Shown here one piece after another: positions 42,778 to 53,340 of a stretch of DNA of 64,000 bases. The notes under the pieces are model-generated. The model made no database searches. It saw only the letters and a program-made list of their open reading frames with translations, and was not told the DNA's origin. Source of the DNA: Platycnemis pennipes (taxonomy: Eukaryota > Arthropoda > Insecta > Odonata > Platycnemididae); the NCBI GenBank assembly GCA_933228895.1, contig OW121854.1, positions 93,238,609 to 93,302,608 of the forward strand, given 5' to 3'. The position numbers were made by a program, and so were the translations under genes. Within the stretch, counting starts at the first letter, position 1, and every line of letters starts with the position of its first letter.

Positions 42778-43010
42778 AGGCCGCTTTACACGATACAATT
42801 TTTTGTACAATTTGTTGTACAAACTCTTGTATGAGGGAATTGTATCGTGTAAAGCGGCATATTGTACGAACGCTTGTTCGATTCCCTGAATGACTGAACG
42901 GGAAATAGAACCTGTTCTAATTCCATTCAGACAAACATACAATTTCGTTCAGTTTATACAAGCGCTTGAACAAGAAATTGTACAAAAAATTGTATCGCGT
43001 AAAGCGGCCT
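42778..43010. mobile_element. T2 MITE copy 2, with an internal third terminus
   Basis: Left end AGGCCGCTTTACACGATACA and right end TGTATCGCGTAAAGCGGCCT are inverted over about 43 bp. A third, inverted copy of the terminus lies inside. GCCGCTTTACACGATACAATT at 42780-42800 pairs perfectly over 21 bp with 42838-42858. The left third can therefore fold alone as an 79-bp hairpin. Total length 233 bp, non-coding. Confidence 0.85.
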
Positions 43011-43019
43011 TAAGGTAAT

Positions 43020-44285
43020 AACGAGATTATTTAGTGGACTTCGATTTGAACTAATTAAATACCACGTCCTAAAGACGATTCCACCCCTCATATGCTCACA
43101 AGTAAAAGCCCTACGCTTGCCCAAAAGAAAGTACAAATTTCCAACGGCGCAAGCGATCTAGGCTATCGGTCGTCTCCCCCAAGGAGGTTAGAGGGTACCT
43201 ACTGGAATCGCTACCGCGGCTTATTCGTGAATTTAGTCGGTCCATTTCGGTCATCCCAAAATTTGGGATTACTAATCACTCCCAAGGAATTCTCTTAGAG
43301 GTCATGTAGTTTTCGCACGCGTAAAAACTACGACCTATTTGAATAATTGAATGAACTTTTAAAAAATCGTCAAATAAGTGGTTGAAAATACCCGAACACG
43401 CAAACAAACCTCAAACGTGTAGTTTAAATAGGAGAAATTCGATCCAGATTGTAGGAATCGAATAAATTTGCAGAGGAATAAAATTAATTAACACTTTTCT
43501 ATAATAGCCTCAAGATTAACTACGATTAAATTTTCGTACGATTCCATTATTGCTAATGCTTCACTATACATGGAATACCTACCCACAAAAGGCAATAAAA
43601 CACAATTTTTTTGTTCCGAGGTGTGATTTGAAAATCCTACCTAAGCACCCCTTTTTTGGCTTCGTCATCACTCTTAGAGTAGCATGCATATGATTATCCT
43701 ATCGTAGATTTCGATCTTCTTGGTTTCCGATTAAAAAAACAAATTTCTAAATTTAGGCAGTAAAACCAAAACAACTGTTACAGCACTTTCTTCAATCCTC
43801 TCTTTTCATTACACTTGAAATCAAAAAATCATCTCTATACGTCGATGATTCGGCCTGTGCATCAACTGTTGGCTCCACGCAGCGAAGACTAATGCTTTAA
43901 TAAATTTAGATTCGCAGAACGCGTCATAAGTAAAAAATAATAAAAGCAAGACATTTGGAAGGGCTTAAACATATCCCCGCTACCTCATATGCTTACTTCA
44001 AAATTCCACGTGCAAATTCAATGACTGTTTTGATTGCACTGAGAATGAATTAATAAAGCACATCTGGGACTACACCCTGAATTCTAACCACAAGTACAAA
44101 ACTCCCAAAAATCTCCTCTACCGACCCATATCCCTTCTCCCTAAGAAACCTACCATCCTGCCCAGTAAGATTAACCACTAATTTCAATTTCCAGCAAAAA
44201 CAACTCCTGAGAGACAGCCACTGTGGAGTCACAACAAAGTTATACATTGACGTGGCGTGTAATCACAAAAATCTATTCTTCATCT
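43020..44285. other. No gene recognised
   Basis: GGCTATCGGTCGTCTCCCCC at 43161 repeats a block of the tRNA-like segment at 6.7 kb. Nothing else supported. Confidence 0.25.
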
Positions 44286-44731
44286 ACATTTACATCTACA
44301 TAATACCCTGCAAGCCACCATAAAGGTATGTGGCAGGGGGTGAATTCTCACCAAACATGTACTCCATATCAAGCATAAAAGGATCAGTGTTAATATACTA
44401 GTCTAAACTTCACTATTTAAAAAGATAAAAATAGCAAAGTAACCAAGAAAAAACATGCTGTTAGTTGGGTTACCTTCAAGTCCTTATACCAACATGCAAT
44501 TACTAACCTATGCTATCCATTTATACACTCGCGTTAGATATATTTACCGCTATTCATACCCCTAATTGTACGAGGGAAAAAGGACATTTTGAATCTGTCA
44601 GTTCGGCAATCAATTTCTCTAATTTTGTGATTATGTCCAGTCTACCATTGTAATTTGGGGTTCGCAAAATATTTTTAACGTCATCACTGAAAATATTATC
44701 TTGGAATTTATTTAGGAGATTAAGTTTAATG
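44286..44731 (-). mobile_element. LINE-A 3' end, 5'-truncated
   Basis: Two extra ACATCTACATTTACATCTAC tail units, hairpin with one change (AAAGGTATGTGGCAGG), 3' UTR, and the reversed C-terminal frame to about 44731 (GGAGATTAAGTTTAA). The UTR is nearly identical to that at 33.8 kb (ACTAACCTATGCTATCCAT), marking a subfamily. Confidence 0.82.
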
Positions 44732-44984
44732 CCTATCCTTCCGGTCTAATGAAGTAAGTATTGGATGGTATCATACCATCATCCACGATAGGTAAGCGTC
44801 GGGGTTTGAGTTTTTAAGCAGAATTATCCATTCAGTAGTCTAGGCATTCTACGCGCGTCTCTTACAAGACCAAGGAATGTAAAAGAACCTTGTACGTACG
44901 CGAGGACACAGAGAAGAGCTCATTAAGACGAATTCAACTGAGGTAATCGCTCAAATATGTAGACGTCACCCTATCGCCGATGCA

Positions 44985-45300
44985 TTCGTCGTCGGCATTT
45001 CATTGCTCCTTATTTATTTTTTTTTCGCTCGCCTGTTTTGAAGCGAATTCCTCAGAAATCCACTCCGCTTCCTCCCCGTCATGGAATTTGCTGCCTCGGG
45101 GACTTTTCTCGATCACGTCCTCGGCTATCTCGATCGACCACGACCCTCATACGATAGCTCGTCCTCGAGGAAAATACCAGCATTCGTCCATGATAGATGA
45201 GAGACGTCGCTGGTAAACAAGATTTTAAAATTAGCGAGCAAAATAGTCGACCCTTCCTTTCGAATATTTCCTATTCGTCCAGAGAGCACTGCGCTCCGTG
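44985..45300 (+). other. GC-rich block, no product recognised
   Basis: Contains CTTCCTCCCCGTCATGGAAT and CTCGATCGACCACGACCC. Frames of 63-78 codons without a domain. Possibly an old exon, unsupported. Confidence 0.2.
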
Positions 45301-45359
45301 GACATTTTCCGTGCTGAAGTCTATATTTTCTACGGATGTCGCTGGTCTGATGTCCTTTG

Positions 45360-45535
45360 GGGATCGGTTAGTGAGTTCAAAGTGCTGACTTCCCACAGCG
45401 TAGGCCGGGGTTCGAATCTAGGAAGGGATAGAAATTTTTTTGTGGTACTCCGATCCCTAATTGAGTATTCTGATGAAATCACCTCGAGTTCAGTACTACG
45501 TCCGTCGGGGGGGACGTAAAAACTGTGGGCCAGCG
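45360..45535 (+). repeat. SINE-2 copy
   Basis: GGTTAGTGAGTTCAAAGTG, AGGCCGGGGTTCGAATCTAG (box B) and TCAGTACTACGTCCGTCGG. It ends where a LINE-A copy starts at about 45557. Confidence 0.65.
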
Positions 45536-46249
45536 GATAGACCGGATAGAGCGGATTGTAGTGTACAGGGAAATTCTATGGAAAAAGATAAAGAATATTT
45601 AAATGATGACCTACAAGCAATTGAAAATTGGTGTGATACATGGCAGTTAGAATTAAACTTTAATAGTGTATTGTATTTAAATTTTGGAAAAAGAATAGCT
45701 CTCCTCCTAGCACTTACAAGATAAGTAATAATGAATTAACAAACGTGGAATCCATATCTTGGAATAAGACTGACATATGATCTGCCCTGGGATAAATACA
45801 TACGTGAAATAATGGGTCAAGAGAATCGTAAACTGGGATTCATCAAAAGAGTATTGGGTAAATGTGACGATATGTACGAGAAATCAGGTACTTTTCCCTT
45901 GTTAGATCTCATTTGGAATATGCTGCCGGTGTATGGAATCCCTACGAAATCGATCTAAATAATGAACTTGAACGTGTTCAGCAAAGATCGGCAAGATTTT
46001 TAAAGGGACGGCACGATAACCTTATTAGCGTAGCAAGTCTATTAAATGAATTAAATTGGGAATCATTGTCGGATCGCAGGTTGAAATTTAGACTTAATCT
46101 CTTAAACAAATTCCAAGATCATATTTTCAGTGATGATATTAAAAATATTTTGCGAACCCCAACTTACTATGGTAGACTGGACCATAATCACAAGATTAGA
46201 GAAATTGATTGCCGAACTGACAGATTCAAAATGTCATTTTTCCATGTAC

Positions 46250-47083
46250 AATAGGGTAGTTTCCTTCATCAAAGAAAACAGACTTCATTGATTGCGATTT
46301 GTGCCCTGCCATAAATGTATTTAATTTACGCAAAAAGTTTGTATTGAGAAATCCCAGTTTACAAGAGAATTAAATGTTAATTTTAAGGCCATTTGAAAAG
46401 GCTCTGAAATGGCGGGGTGCGCTTCCTTCATGCTGACGTAACAGGTAGGTAGTTTACGTTGCGAAGCATAGGAAAATTCGTCTCCTGAACTTACCGTTGT
46501 ATTTCAGGGCCCCTCAGCTCTAGTGAATATTTATTAGTATTAACCTGTAAAACTATCAATGTTGGAAAAGAATTCTCAGTTAAACATGGTATTATTAGTC
46601 ATTTTATAGGCTCAAGGACGTCCTGCTCGCCGTGTCTTCTGCTACGACGAAGCATGGCGTGAAGGTCGTGCGGCGATAGGCGAACTACATGATATGCTTG
46701 TGAAAGTTATACTAACTGATTTTAAATGAATCAACTGCATAAGTAATGTTAAATAAATAAATAAAAGTTAATTATATTAAACTAACGGAATAAATATGCC
46801 TCCAATACTTGTTCATAAGCTTTAACGGAGTGCGGTGTCTATTTGGAAGCGTCCGCGGCACCACCTGTTGGCAGGTAGAGGAAATAGTTTGACGTCACAC
46901 GTAGGATTAACCGGCATGCAATAGTTTGCCGTCGCGTTTTCGCGCCATTGATTTTTTTCACTTTTTAATTAATGAGGAAAAATACTTAACGTCATTTAAA
47001 AATCGAACGGCTTAAAACACGTACTCCAGAGGTTATAAACTTTCGATCAAGACAATAAAAAAATAATAGGAAACTACCCTATT
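46250..47083. mobile_element. T4 transposon with exon-like frame
   Basis: AATAGGGTAGTTTCC at 46250-46264 and GGAAACTACCCTATT at 47069-47083 are perfect 15-bp inverted ends. The pre-insertion site predicted from LINE-A (ACAATTGG) fits a 2-bp AT (or TA) duplication. It is about 830 bp. The interior holds an exon-like frame at 46610-46729 followed by TTAAATAAATAAATAAAAG. The superfamily is not identified. Confidence 0.7.
46610..46729 (+). CDS. Possible terminal exon carried in T4
   Basis: After an acceptor-like GTCATTTTATAG the sequence is open for 39 codons to TGA: AQGRPARRVFCYDEAWREGR then AAIGELHDMLVKVILTDFK. AATAAA signals follow within 40 bp. Codon use is more GC-rich than the surroundings. 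I do not recognise the product. It could be the last exon of a T4 protein, a captured host exon or chance. No upstream exon inside T4 was identified. Confidence 0.35.
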   Translation, partial: AQGRPARRVFCYDEAWREGRAAIGELHDMLVKVILTDFK

Positions 47084-47741
47084 GGAGATATGAACAAGGG
47101 TAAATATATCCAATACGAGTAGCTGCATATTGGTATAAGGACTTGAAGCTAACCCATCTACCAGCATGTTTTTGCATGTTTGCTATGCTATTTTTATCTT
47201 TTTTAAATAGTGAAGTTTAGAACAATATATATATACACTAATCCTTTTTTATGCATGGTATTAAGTGCATGTATGGTGAGAATTCACCCCCTGCCACACA
47301 CCTTTATGGTGGCTTGCAGGGTATTATGTAGATGTAGATAGACCAGGAATATTTCACTTTTTATGCAACAAAAGCACACAAATGCATTGAAAATTTAAAG
47401 GTTCATGCAGAAATACAAAACAACCCTACACGCTAGACGGCTTTTAGCAGTACTCATGATGATGGCCAATTTGGACTTTGAAATGTTGACACAATAGTTA
47501 ATCCTGCAATCTGAATACCCCATACGCAAAAAAAGGACATTCCACGTACAAGGATGCTCATATATCTCAGAATGTTTAGATTCTGGGCTGTCTCAAACTC
47601 GTCAACAGGAGGAAATACCACGTAGGAGCCCTTTCCAGGAGATAATCCCAGAATACTTCTTCCATATGTTCAAATCTACGTCTTACATTTCCAGGAAAAT
47701 ATCCCATGCTAATCCTTGGATATAACACTTCCCCTCTTCTC

Positions 47742-47829
47742 TGAACTAATGTGCATGATTGGTCATCTTCACCCACTGCCACGCACCCTCACGATGTCTC
47801 GCAGGGTATTACGTAGATGTGGATGTAGC
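47742..47829 (+). repeat. LINE-A2 tail
   Basis: ATGTGCATGATTGGTCATC, TTCACCCACTGCCACGCACC, TCACGATGTCTCGCAGGG and ACGTAGATGTGGATGTAG. The loop variants match those in 30.13 kb. Confidence 0.65.
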
Positions 47830-48057
47830 AGTGAATCAAACGTCATTCCTAATCACTGCCCCCAAAATACCAATCTCGAAACTTACAGAAACATTGGTTC
47901 CCTAAACACATTTAAAGATAAATTACATCGTCTTCTTTTAGAATTATTGCAATCTTATAATGTAATGCTTTCGATGTGCTGTGTGAAGGAACAATTAATA
48001 TGTTTTTGCGTATCAGTGTACAATTCATTTATATAAACAAATACGACCCAATAATAA

Positions 48058-48212
48058 TGAACGAATCGCATGAAATACGTTGCATAAGTTGTGAAGGACG
48101 TGAAAAAGAAGAGTTTTGTAAATTTGAAGAAGTTTGCTGATGGAGAATCGAGTAGAAAACTGCGTCGAACAAATCTAAGGGTTGTTGACCAATTGGTAAT
48201 GATGATGAATAT
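48058..48212 (+). pseudogene. LINE-B 3' terminal fragment
   Basis: TTGTGAAGGACGTGAAAAAG, GAAGAAGTTTGCTGATGGAG, AATCGAGTAGAAAACTGCGT and GGTTGTTGACCAATTGG align with the end of LINE-B at 39.43-39.53 kb. GATGATGAAT ends it. Confidence 0.65.
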
Positions 48213-48292
48213 CTCTGCATTGAAGCTTTCGCGGCTCATGATGATAAATAATTGGACATACGGGTGTATGCCGCGTCGTATATCGGATTTTG

Positions 48293-48334
48293 CCCCGACG
48301 TTTCGTGACCGACTGCTGGTCACTTTTTCAAGGG
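48293..48334 (-). ncRNA. Hammerhead-like motif at Penelope 3' end
   Basis: Minus strand CCCTTGAAAAAGTGACCAG, CAGTCGGTCACGAAACGTCG, GGG. Stem II GTGACC/GGTCAC is a perfect 6-bp stem. GAAACGTC carries the self-complementary ACGT stem III and the C cleavage position. CCC/GGG can form stem I. The first core half is degraded (TTGAAAA for CUGAUGA), so this copy should be inactive. Confidence 0.55.
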
Positions 48335-48339
48335 AATGA

Positions 48340-49345
48340 TGGTAGTGTTTGGCGCTGCTGGCTTTTTATTCATTTCAAGTGGGAGAGGTGGGCGGAGGGG
48401 GTGAGGAGTAAGAACTGGAGGGGGAAGATGAGGAAATGCTGTGGATGACTGGGTTCCATGTACTGCTGATTCTCAATCCGGTGTCTCTGTTAAAATTGTT
48501 CTTGTTTTTCTTTATTTCGATGGCTTCACGGATGAGTCTTGGTTTAAAATGTTTTTCCTTGGCGATGACTTTAGATTTTTCAAAATCGATCGTGTGTCCC
48601 GTGGCTTCGTGCTCCGCTACGGCCGACTTCGTCGAGTACCCCAGTCGAATGGCCCGTTTATGTTCTTCTAATCGAGTTTTGACTGTGCGTCCAGTTTCCC
48701 CGATGTATTTCTTATCGCAAGTTCGGCAGGGTATTTCGTAGACTCCTTCGATTTGAAGTGGTGCCCTGTCCTTCACATCTCCCAAGAGGTGACGTACTTG
48801 GATATGGGGTTTAAAAATGGCCTTTATGTCAAACTTCCGAAGGATATTGCCGATCTTATCTGTAGTTCCTTTAACGTAGGGGAGGAAGGCTTTCTTTTGG
48901 CTAATGATGTCTGTATCTTTTGATGTTCTCCTGTTGTCCTTGTTGGTAATATTTTTAAAATTGCGGGATATAGCTCCGTTGTCGTAACCGTTAAGACGTA
49001 AGATGGACTTCAGCTTCTTTGTTTCCAAAGGTAGATTCTTCGGGTCACTCAGTCGGGTTGATCGTTCAATAAGTGAGGTCATAACCGCGTTAAGTTGGGC
49101 CGGGTGATGATGAGAATTAGCATGGAGATACCGATTTGTTGACGTCGGTTTTCTATATACGGCATGTCCTAGTCTTCCGTTGTCATTTCTCTCCACCAAG
49201 ACGTCGAGGAAAGGCAGTTTTCCTGATGATTCTATTTCCATGGTGAATTTGATATGGCTATTTAGGTTATTTAAATATACGAAAAATTCTTCTAACTTCT
49301 GTCGACCATCGCAGATCGTGTGAAACTCAACTTGCTCTCTTTTCC
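48340..49345 (-). mobile_element. Penelope-like element, RT end plus GIY-YIG
   Basis: A minus frame open from about 49345 to 48375. First the C-terminal RT/thumb region (VEFHTICDG, KLEEFFVYLNNLNSHIKFT, GKLPFLDVLVERNDNGRLG, VYRKPTSTNRYLHANSHHH). Then a linker, and the GIY-YIG endonuclease: GVYEIPCRTCDKKYIGETGR, TRLEEHKRAIRLG, AVAEHEATGHTIDF. The catalytic Tyr residues and the Arg of IGETGR are present. It ends in a Ser-rich tail. Penelope-like elements are the retroelements known to join RT with GIY-YIG. The upstream RT motifs are missing because LINE-A starts at 49346 in the opposite sense. About 320 residues remain without a stop. Confidence 0.9.
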
Positions 49346-50623
49346 CACGATATTTTAGTTTCTGGCGAAAATAATATTCCAGTGGATGCTATATTTCTCT
49401 ACTTCAAGAAAGCTTTTGACAAGGTTTCTCATATCAAACTAATTTTGAAATTAAAATCTTATGGGTTAAACAGTAACATTATATCATGGATTAATGATTT
49501 TCTGCATGATCGGGTGCAAAGGGTTGTTTTGGACGGTGTTACCTCACCGGCAATTAAAGTCACTTCGGGTGTCCCACAAGGTAGTGTGATAGGTCCACTC
49601 CTATTCCTTTTGTACATAAATGATATCCATAAGGTGGTAAAAAGTAAGCTTCGTCTATTTGCCGATGACGCAGTAGTATACAGGGAAATTTTATGCCCAA
49701 ACGATAAGGAATATTTAAATATTGACCTACAAGCAATTGAAACTTGGTGTGATACATGGCAGTTAGAATTAAACTTAAAGAAATGTCTTGTAATGAATTT
49801 TTGGAAAAAGAATAGCTCTCCTCCTACCACTTACAAAATAAGAAATAATGAATTAACAAACGTGGAATCCATTAAATATCTTGGAATAAGACTGACAAAT
49901 GATCTTTCCTGGGGTAAACACATTCGTGAAATAATGGGTCAAGCGAATCGAAAACTGGGATTCGTCAAAAGAGTACTGGGTAAATGTGACGATCATGTAC
50001 GAGAAATCAGCTACTTTTCCCTTGTTAGACCTCATTTGGAATATGCTGCCAGTGTATGGGATCCCTACGAAATCGGTCTAAATAACGAACTCGAACGTGT
50101 GCAGCGAAGATCGGCAAGATTTGTCAAGGGCCGGTATGATAACCTTATTAGCGTAACCAGTCTATTAAATGAATTAAATTGGGAATCATTGTCAGATCGC
50201 AGGTTGAAATTCAGACTTAATCTCTTAAACAAATTCTAAGACCATATTTTCAGTGATGATGTTAAAAATATTTTGCGGACCCCAACTTACTATGGCAGAC
50301 TGGACCATAATCACAAAATTAGAGAAATAGATTGCCGAACTGAAGGATTCAAAATGTCCTTTTTTCCTCGTACTATTAAGGACATGAATAACGGTAAATG
50401 TATCCAGTACGAGAGTAGCAATGGATAACATTTGTAGCTGCATGTTGGTATAAGGACTTAAAGCTAACCCAACTAACAGCATGTTTTTGCATGTATGCTT
50501 TACTATTTTAATTTTTAATTACAAATTTTTATGCATGATATGTAGTGCATGTTTGGTGAGAGTTCACCCCCTGCCACACACTTTTATGGTGGCTTGCAGG
50601 GTATTATGTAGATGTAGATGTAG
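49346..50623 (+). mobile_element. LINE-A, most intact copy with RT domain
   Basis: Non-LTR reverse transcriptase from motif A onward. DAIFLYFKKAFDKVSH, where the catalytic Asp of FLDF is Tyr. Then SGVPQGSVIGPLLFLLYIND (motif B), RLFADDAVVY (motif C, both Asp present), GIRLTNDLSWGKHIREIM and RPHLEYAASVWDPYE. A C-to-T change makes CAA a TAA stop at 50237. Beyond it the frame continues DHIFSDDVKNILRTP to a natural stop at 50426. The 3' UTR has the hairpin at 50569-50601 and GATGTAGATGTAG ending 50623. No endonuclease or ORF1 is present, so the copy is truncated and dead. Confidence 0.92.
50569..50623 (+). promoter_or_regulatory. LINE-A 3' hairpin and repeat tail
   Basis: CCCTGC pairs with GCAGGG. 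Inside it CAC..TTTTAT..GTG corresponds to CACC-TTTAT-GGTG in other copies, then come GATGTA units. Such 3' hairpins are recognised by the RT of stringent non-LTR elements. The same fold with loop CTCGC marks LINE-A2. Confidence 0.65.
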
Positions 50624-50965
50624 TTGCCATGAGAAAAAAATTCACCTTGACCGGGTATTCAACCACGGACCTTTGGCTTTCCGGCTTGGCGGCAGGCTTG
50701 AAATATCCTACATTTTCCGCCAAGCGCGGCTTTAGCGCTGGATGGGGTTCACCTTTGATCGTGGCTTCCTTGAAGCCCTTTATCCCTTGCGTTGCCATCC
50801 TTGATGGACCGCGAGGGCTCAGAATCTAGTACCTTGAACATCGGTAAAACTGACATGGGAATTAAGGATCCCGGGTAGCGTAGTGGTCTGTGGAGTGGCC
50901 CGGAAAGCCAAAGGTCCATGCTTCGATTCCCGGTCCAGGTGAATTTTTTCTCATGGCAATTAATG
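50624..50965. repeat. SINE-3 pair, head to head
   Basis: Minus-strand copy at 50624-50690 (TTGCCATGAGAAAAAAATTC, ACCTTGACCGGGTATTC, GGACCTTTGGCTTTCCGG) and plus-strand copy at 50866-50965 (GGTAGCGTAGTGGTCTGTGG as box A, CTTCGATTCCCGGTCCAGG as box B, TGAATTTTTTCTCATGGCAA). The two outer arms are complementary over about 65 bp. The second continues with GAAATATCCTACAT, which also occurs inside the pair at 50699. Confidence 0.65.
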
Positions 50966-51611
50966 TGAATTTCACCGCCGTTCACGCGGAAGACTTGAAA
51001 TATCCTACATCTATTCAATCATTACACAGCCCCATGCCTCAGAACGCCTGTTGAAATAGGGAGAGGTGGTAAATGCATGATAATTTCATTTATTTTATTT
51101 CAATATGGAATATGTAAAATCCAACTGGCCCTCATCGTAAAGTCGACGGTTCTAGCAGCCTATTTCTGACACATAATTACAAAAAACGTTACCTGTCTTA
51201 GCCGAAATCGAGTTTGGAATTGAATTAGTATCAGCGAAGATTTAGCCAAATAAGTATCCAAACTTTAACACCGCTATGAAAAAATCTAAATAGTGATTTC
51301 AGGATAGGCACTGTTCTACTCCATGCCTTGGGTTTCGCAAACCATGTGCCTGATTCCAATGAGTTTGCGAGAGACTTAGGACAGATCGCAAGGAATAGAT
51401 CTAAATAAGTGTCTTAGTTACCTCAGCAACGACCCCAATGTCCATTGCACGTAGGTAAGGCTGAAAACTACTGGTATATACTTTCGTAGCCGAGGAGGTT
51501 AGACTGTGCTGGAGGAGGCTCGGCAGCTAATCGAAGAAGTTAGCGGCCATCTTGGTAGGCAAAACATGTGGGCTTGATACTTGCGACACTTGTATAGATG
51601 AAATTGTTTTT
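50966..51611. other. No gene recognised
   Basis: No supported frame, TIR or tRNA-like box. Confidence 0.25.
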
Positions 51612-51800
51612 GCACGCGGTAAGATTTTAGCATTTATTGGAACAATTGAGTAATAAGATGGTGGAATTCATATTTAAATTCGTCAAAGATAGAGAGGAAA
51701 CTGCGTAAACATGGTAACAACTGTAAAATATTATATTTTAAATAAGTGAAAATTCGAAACAGTTTTAGTAATAAAATTATTCCCAGGGGAATGAAGCATA
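51612..51800 (+). repeat. Dispersed repeat E, copy 3 (divergent)
   Basis: CACGCGGTAAGATTTTAGC, TTCGTCAAAGATAGAGAGGA, AACTGCGTAAACATGG and CAGTTTTAGTAATAAAATTA keep the order of copy 1 (29340-29700) without the hammerhead-like segment. Confidence 0.4.
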
Positions 51801-52690
51801 GACAAAGTTCTTTATATTATTTCCTACACACCATTATTTCTAAAGCTTTCAATATTTTATCACCTACCTTCACTTGAGATCACGTCTCATATCAATTACA
51901 AAGCCGTCCTTCACACCCTTCACTAACCCTCTCTAAAAATTCCTGCGCGTGCTTCTCATCGCAAGTTCTCTTCTGTTAGTAAATCTATATCAGTTCATCT
52001 GTTGTTCTCCATAGCTGCGTATGAAATGTAATATTTTCGCAGGGGTCCCGCAGTCTCTCAGGAATAATAATTGACGCCGCTGCGATGAAAGTTAGGGACG
52101 AATTCATTGTTATTTATGTTTTCACGCACATGAGAGTCTCCATTAGAGGCTGTATAAAACGTAGTGTTCTGTACGGAGTAGATGGGGTCTGATCTTTCCC
52201 AAACACCCCCATTCTGGCTTCATTGCTTACCCTTAAGCTATCTTGCCAATGCCTCTTCCAGCACGTTCTAGCCTATTTGGTCGTGTCTTCAACTTCTACC
52301 GACATTTGGATTGCGCTGCCTTACTGAGGTACTGCGACAATCATCCGTTTGTCTCTGTTTAAAGAAGTAGGCCGCAGTGATGGTTGCGGGCTGTTTTTTT
52401 GGGAAAGGGAGGCCCAGATTTTCCGTTTTGGTCGAAATAAAACCGCGCAGTCATCTCTTGAGAGTGCAGAAAAAACTATAAGTGAATAGAGTGCGGCAAA
52501 TTGGAGGTGGCCCAGGGAATATTGCAAATGGGGAGACTTTTGTAGAGGAAGAGGATGAATAGACGGATTTCATGTCATAATTTTCCGCACCAATGGTCCC
52601 ATCTCCTTCCTGCTTTTTGAAAAAACTGAGCACAACATCCTTTTTTTTACACTCATCTCCACTCTTGCACTTAATTGCTGGAGTCGTCAG
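51801..52690. other. No gene recognised
   Basis: CTTGCCAATGCCTCTTCCAG, CACGTTCTAGCCTATTTGG at 52241 resembles 31467-31500, suggesting another dispersed repeat. No coding call. Confidence 0.25.
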
Positions 52691-52699
52691 GTATTTTTC

Positions 52700-52915
52700 A
52701 CAGAAAAATCATAGTCACCAATCATTTATTCAAAGTTTGGCTTGACGCAGCTCTCTACTCGATTTTTCTATCGACTACCCATTTAATATTAATTACTATA
52801 GTCTCTAAAATCCTTTATTACTTGCTACATACATCTCATACGAGATCTTCTATCGCCATTTTTCTAATTCACTTTCCTCACCAAGATTGTCTTCATCAAT
52901 CAGTTTGATAAGCTG
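52700..52915 (-). pseudogene. LINE-B 3' terminal fragment
   Basis: Plus-strand TTTGGCTTGACGCAGCTCTC, TACTCGATTTTTCTATCGAC, CATCTCATACGAGATCTTC and GATTGTCTTCATCAATCAG are the reverse of the LINE-B end as at 21.05-21.22 kb. Frames are broken. Confidence 0.55.
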
Positions 52916-53039
52916 TCATAAAACATTTCTATTCTACCCACAATGTCTTCGCACAAAACTCCATCGAAGCTCCAAATGTCATGTGCTTCCAGGCTTGCTT
53001 ACTATGATACAGGTTCATCATAAAGAGTCAAGTACTCGC

Positions 53040-53340
53040 TTACTATGATATATTAAAGGAGATCGGTCAAAACTCTATTCATTTCCATTCCTTGCTATCA
53101 ATTCTGAATGGTTTGACACAGCTCTTCGATGTTCGATTCTTCAATCTTCTTCATATTCCCATAATTCTCTTTAACATCTAAAATTCACTCGGATTCGGAG
53201 ACTTCCTTTCCCATTCTTCCTATTAGCATTTCCCTCAAGATTGTTTCAATCAAACCGTTATGCCTCGAAATATATCCGAGAGGGTTGTCTCTTTGCCTTG
53301 TTAAAGTAAATTGATTGATAGTGTTCTGCCGGTCAGAATA
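53040..53340 (-). pseudogene. LINE-B 3' fragment, older
   Basis: GAATGGTTTGACACAGCTCT, TCGATTCTTCAATCTTC, CCATTCTTCC..TTAGCATTTCC and CAAACCGTTATGCCTCG follow the reverse LINE-B order (GRPR, EGKV, HDGLM regions). Many substitutions. Confidence 0.45.

Larger units (their letters stand above)
45557..47342 (+). mobile_element. LINE-A copy interrupted by T4
   Basis: Starts inside the post-motif C region (GTGTACAGGGAAATTC) and follows the LINE-A ORF with frameshifts: DLQAIENWCDTWQLELNF, RPHLEYAAG-like, GVWNPYEIDLNNELERVQQR, then RRLKFRLNLLNKFQDHIFSD. T4 interrupts at 46250, within the FFPRT segment. The element resumes at 47084 (GAGATATGAACAAGGG), then the 3' UTR, hairpin (47290-47323) and GTAGATGTAGATAG tail. 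Joining the flanks restores the family sequence. Confidence 0.85.
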
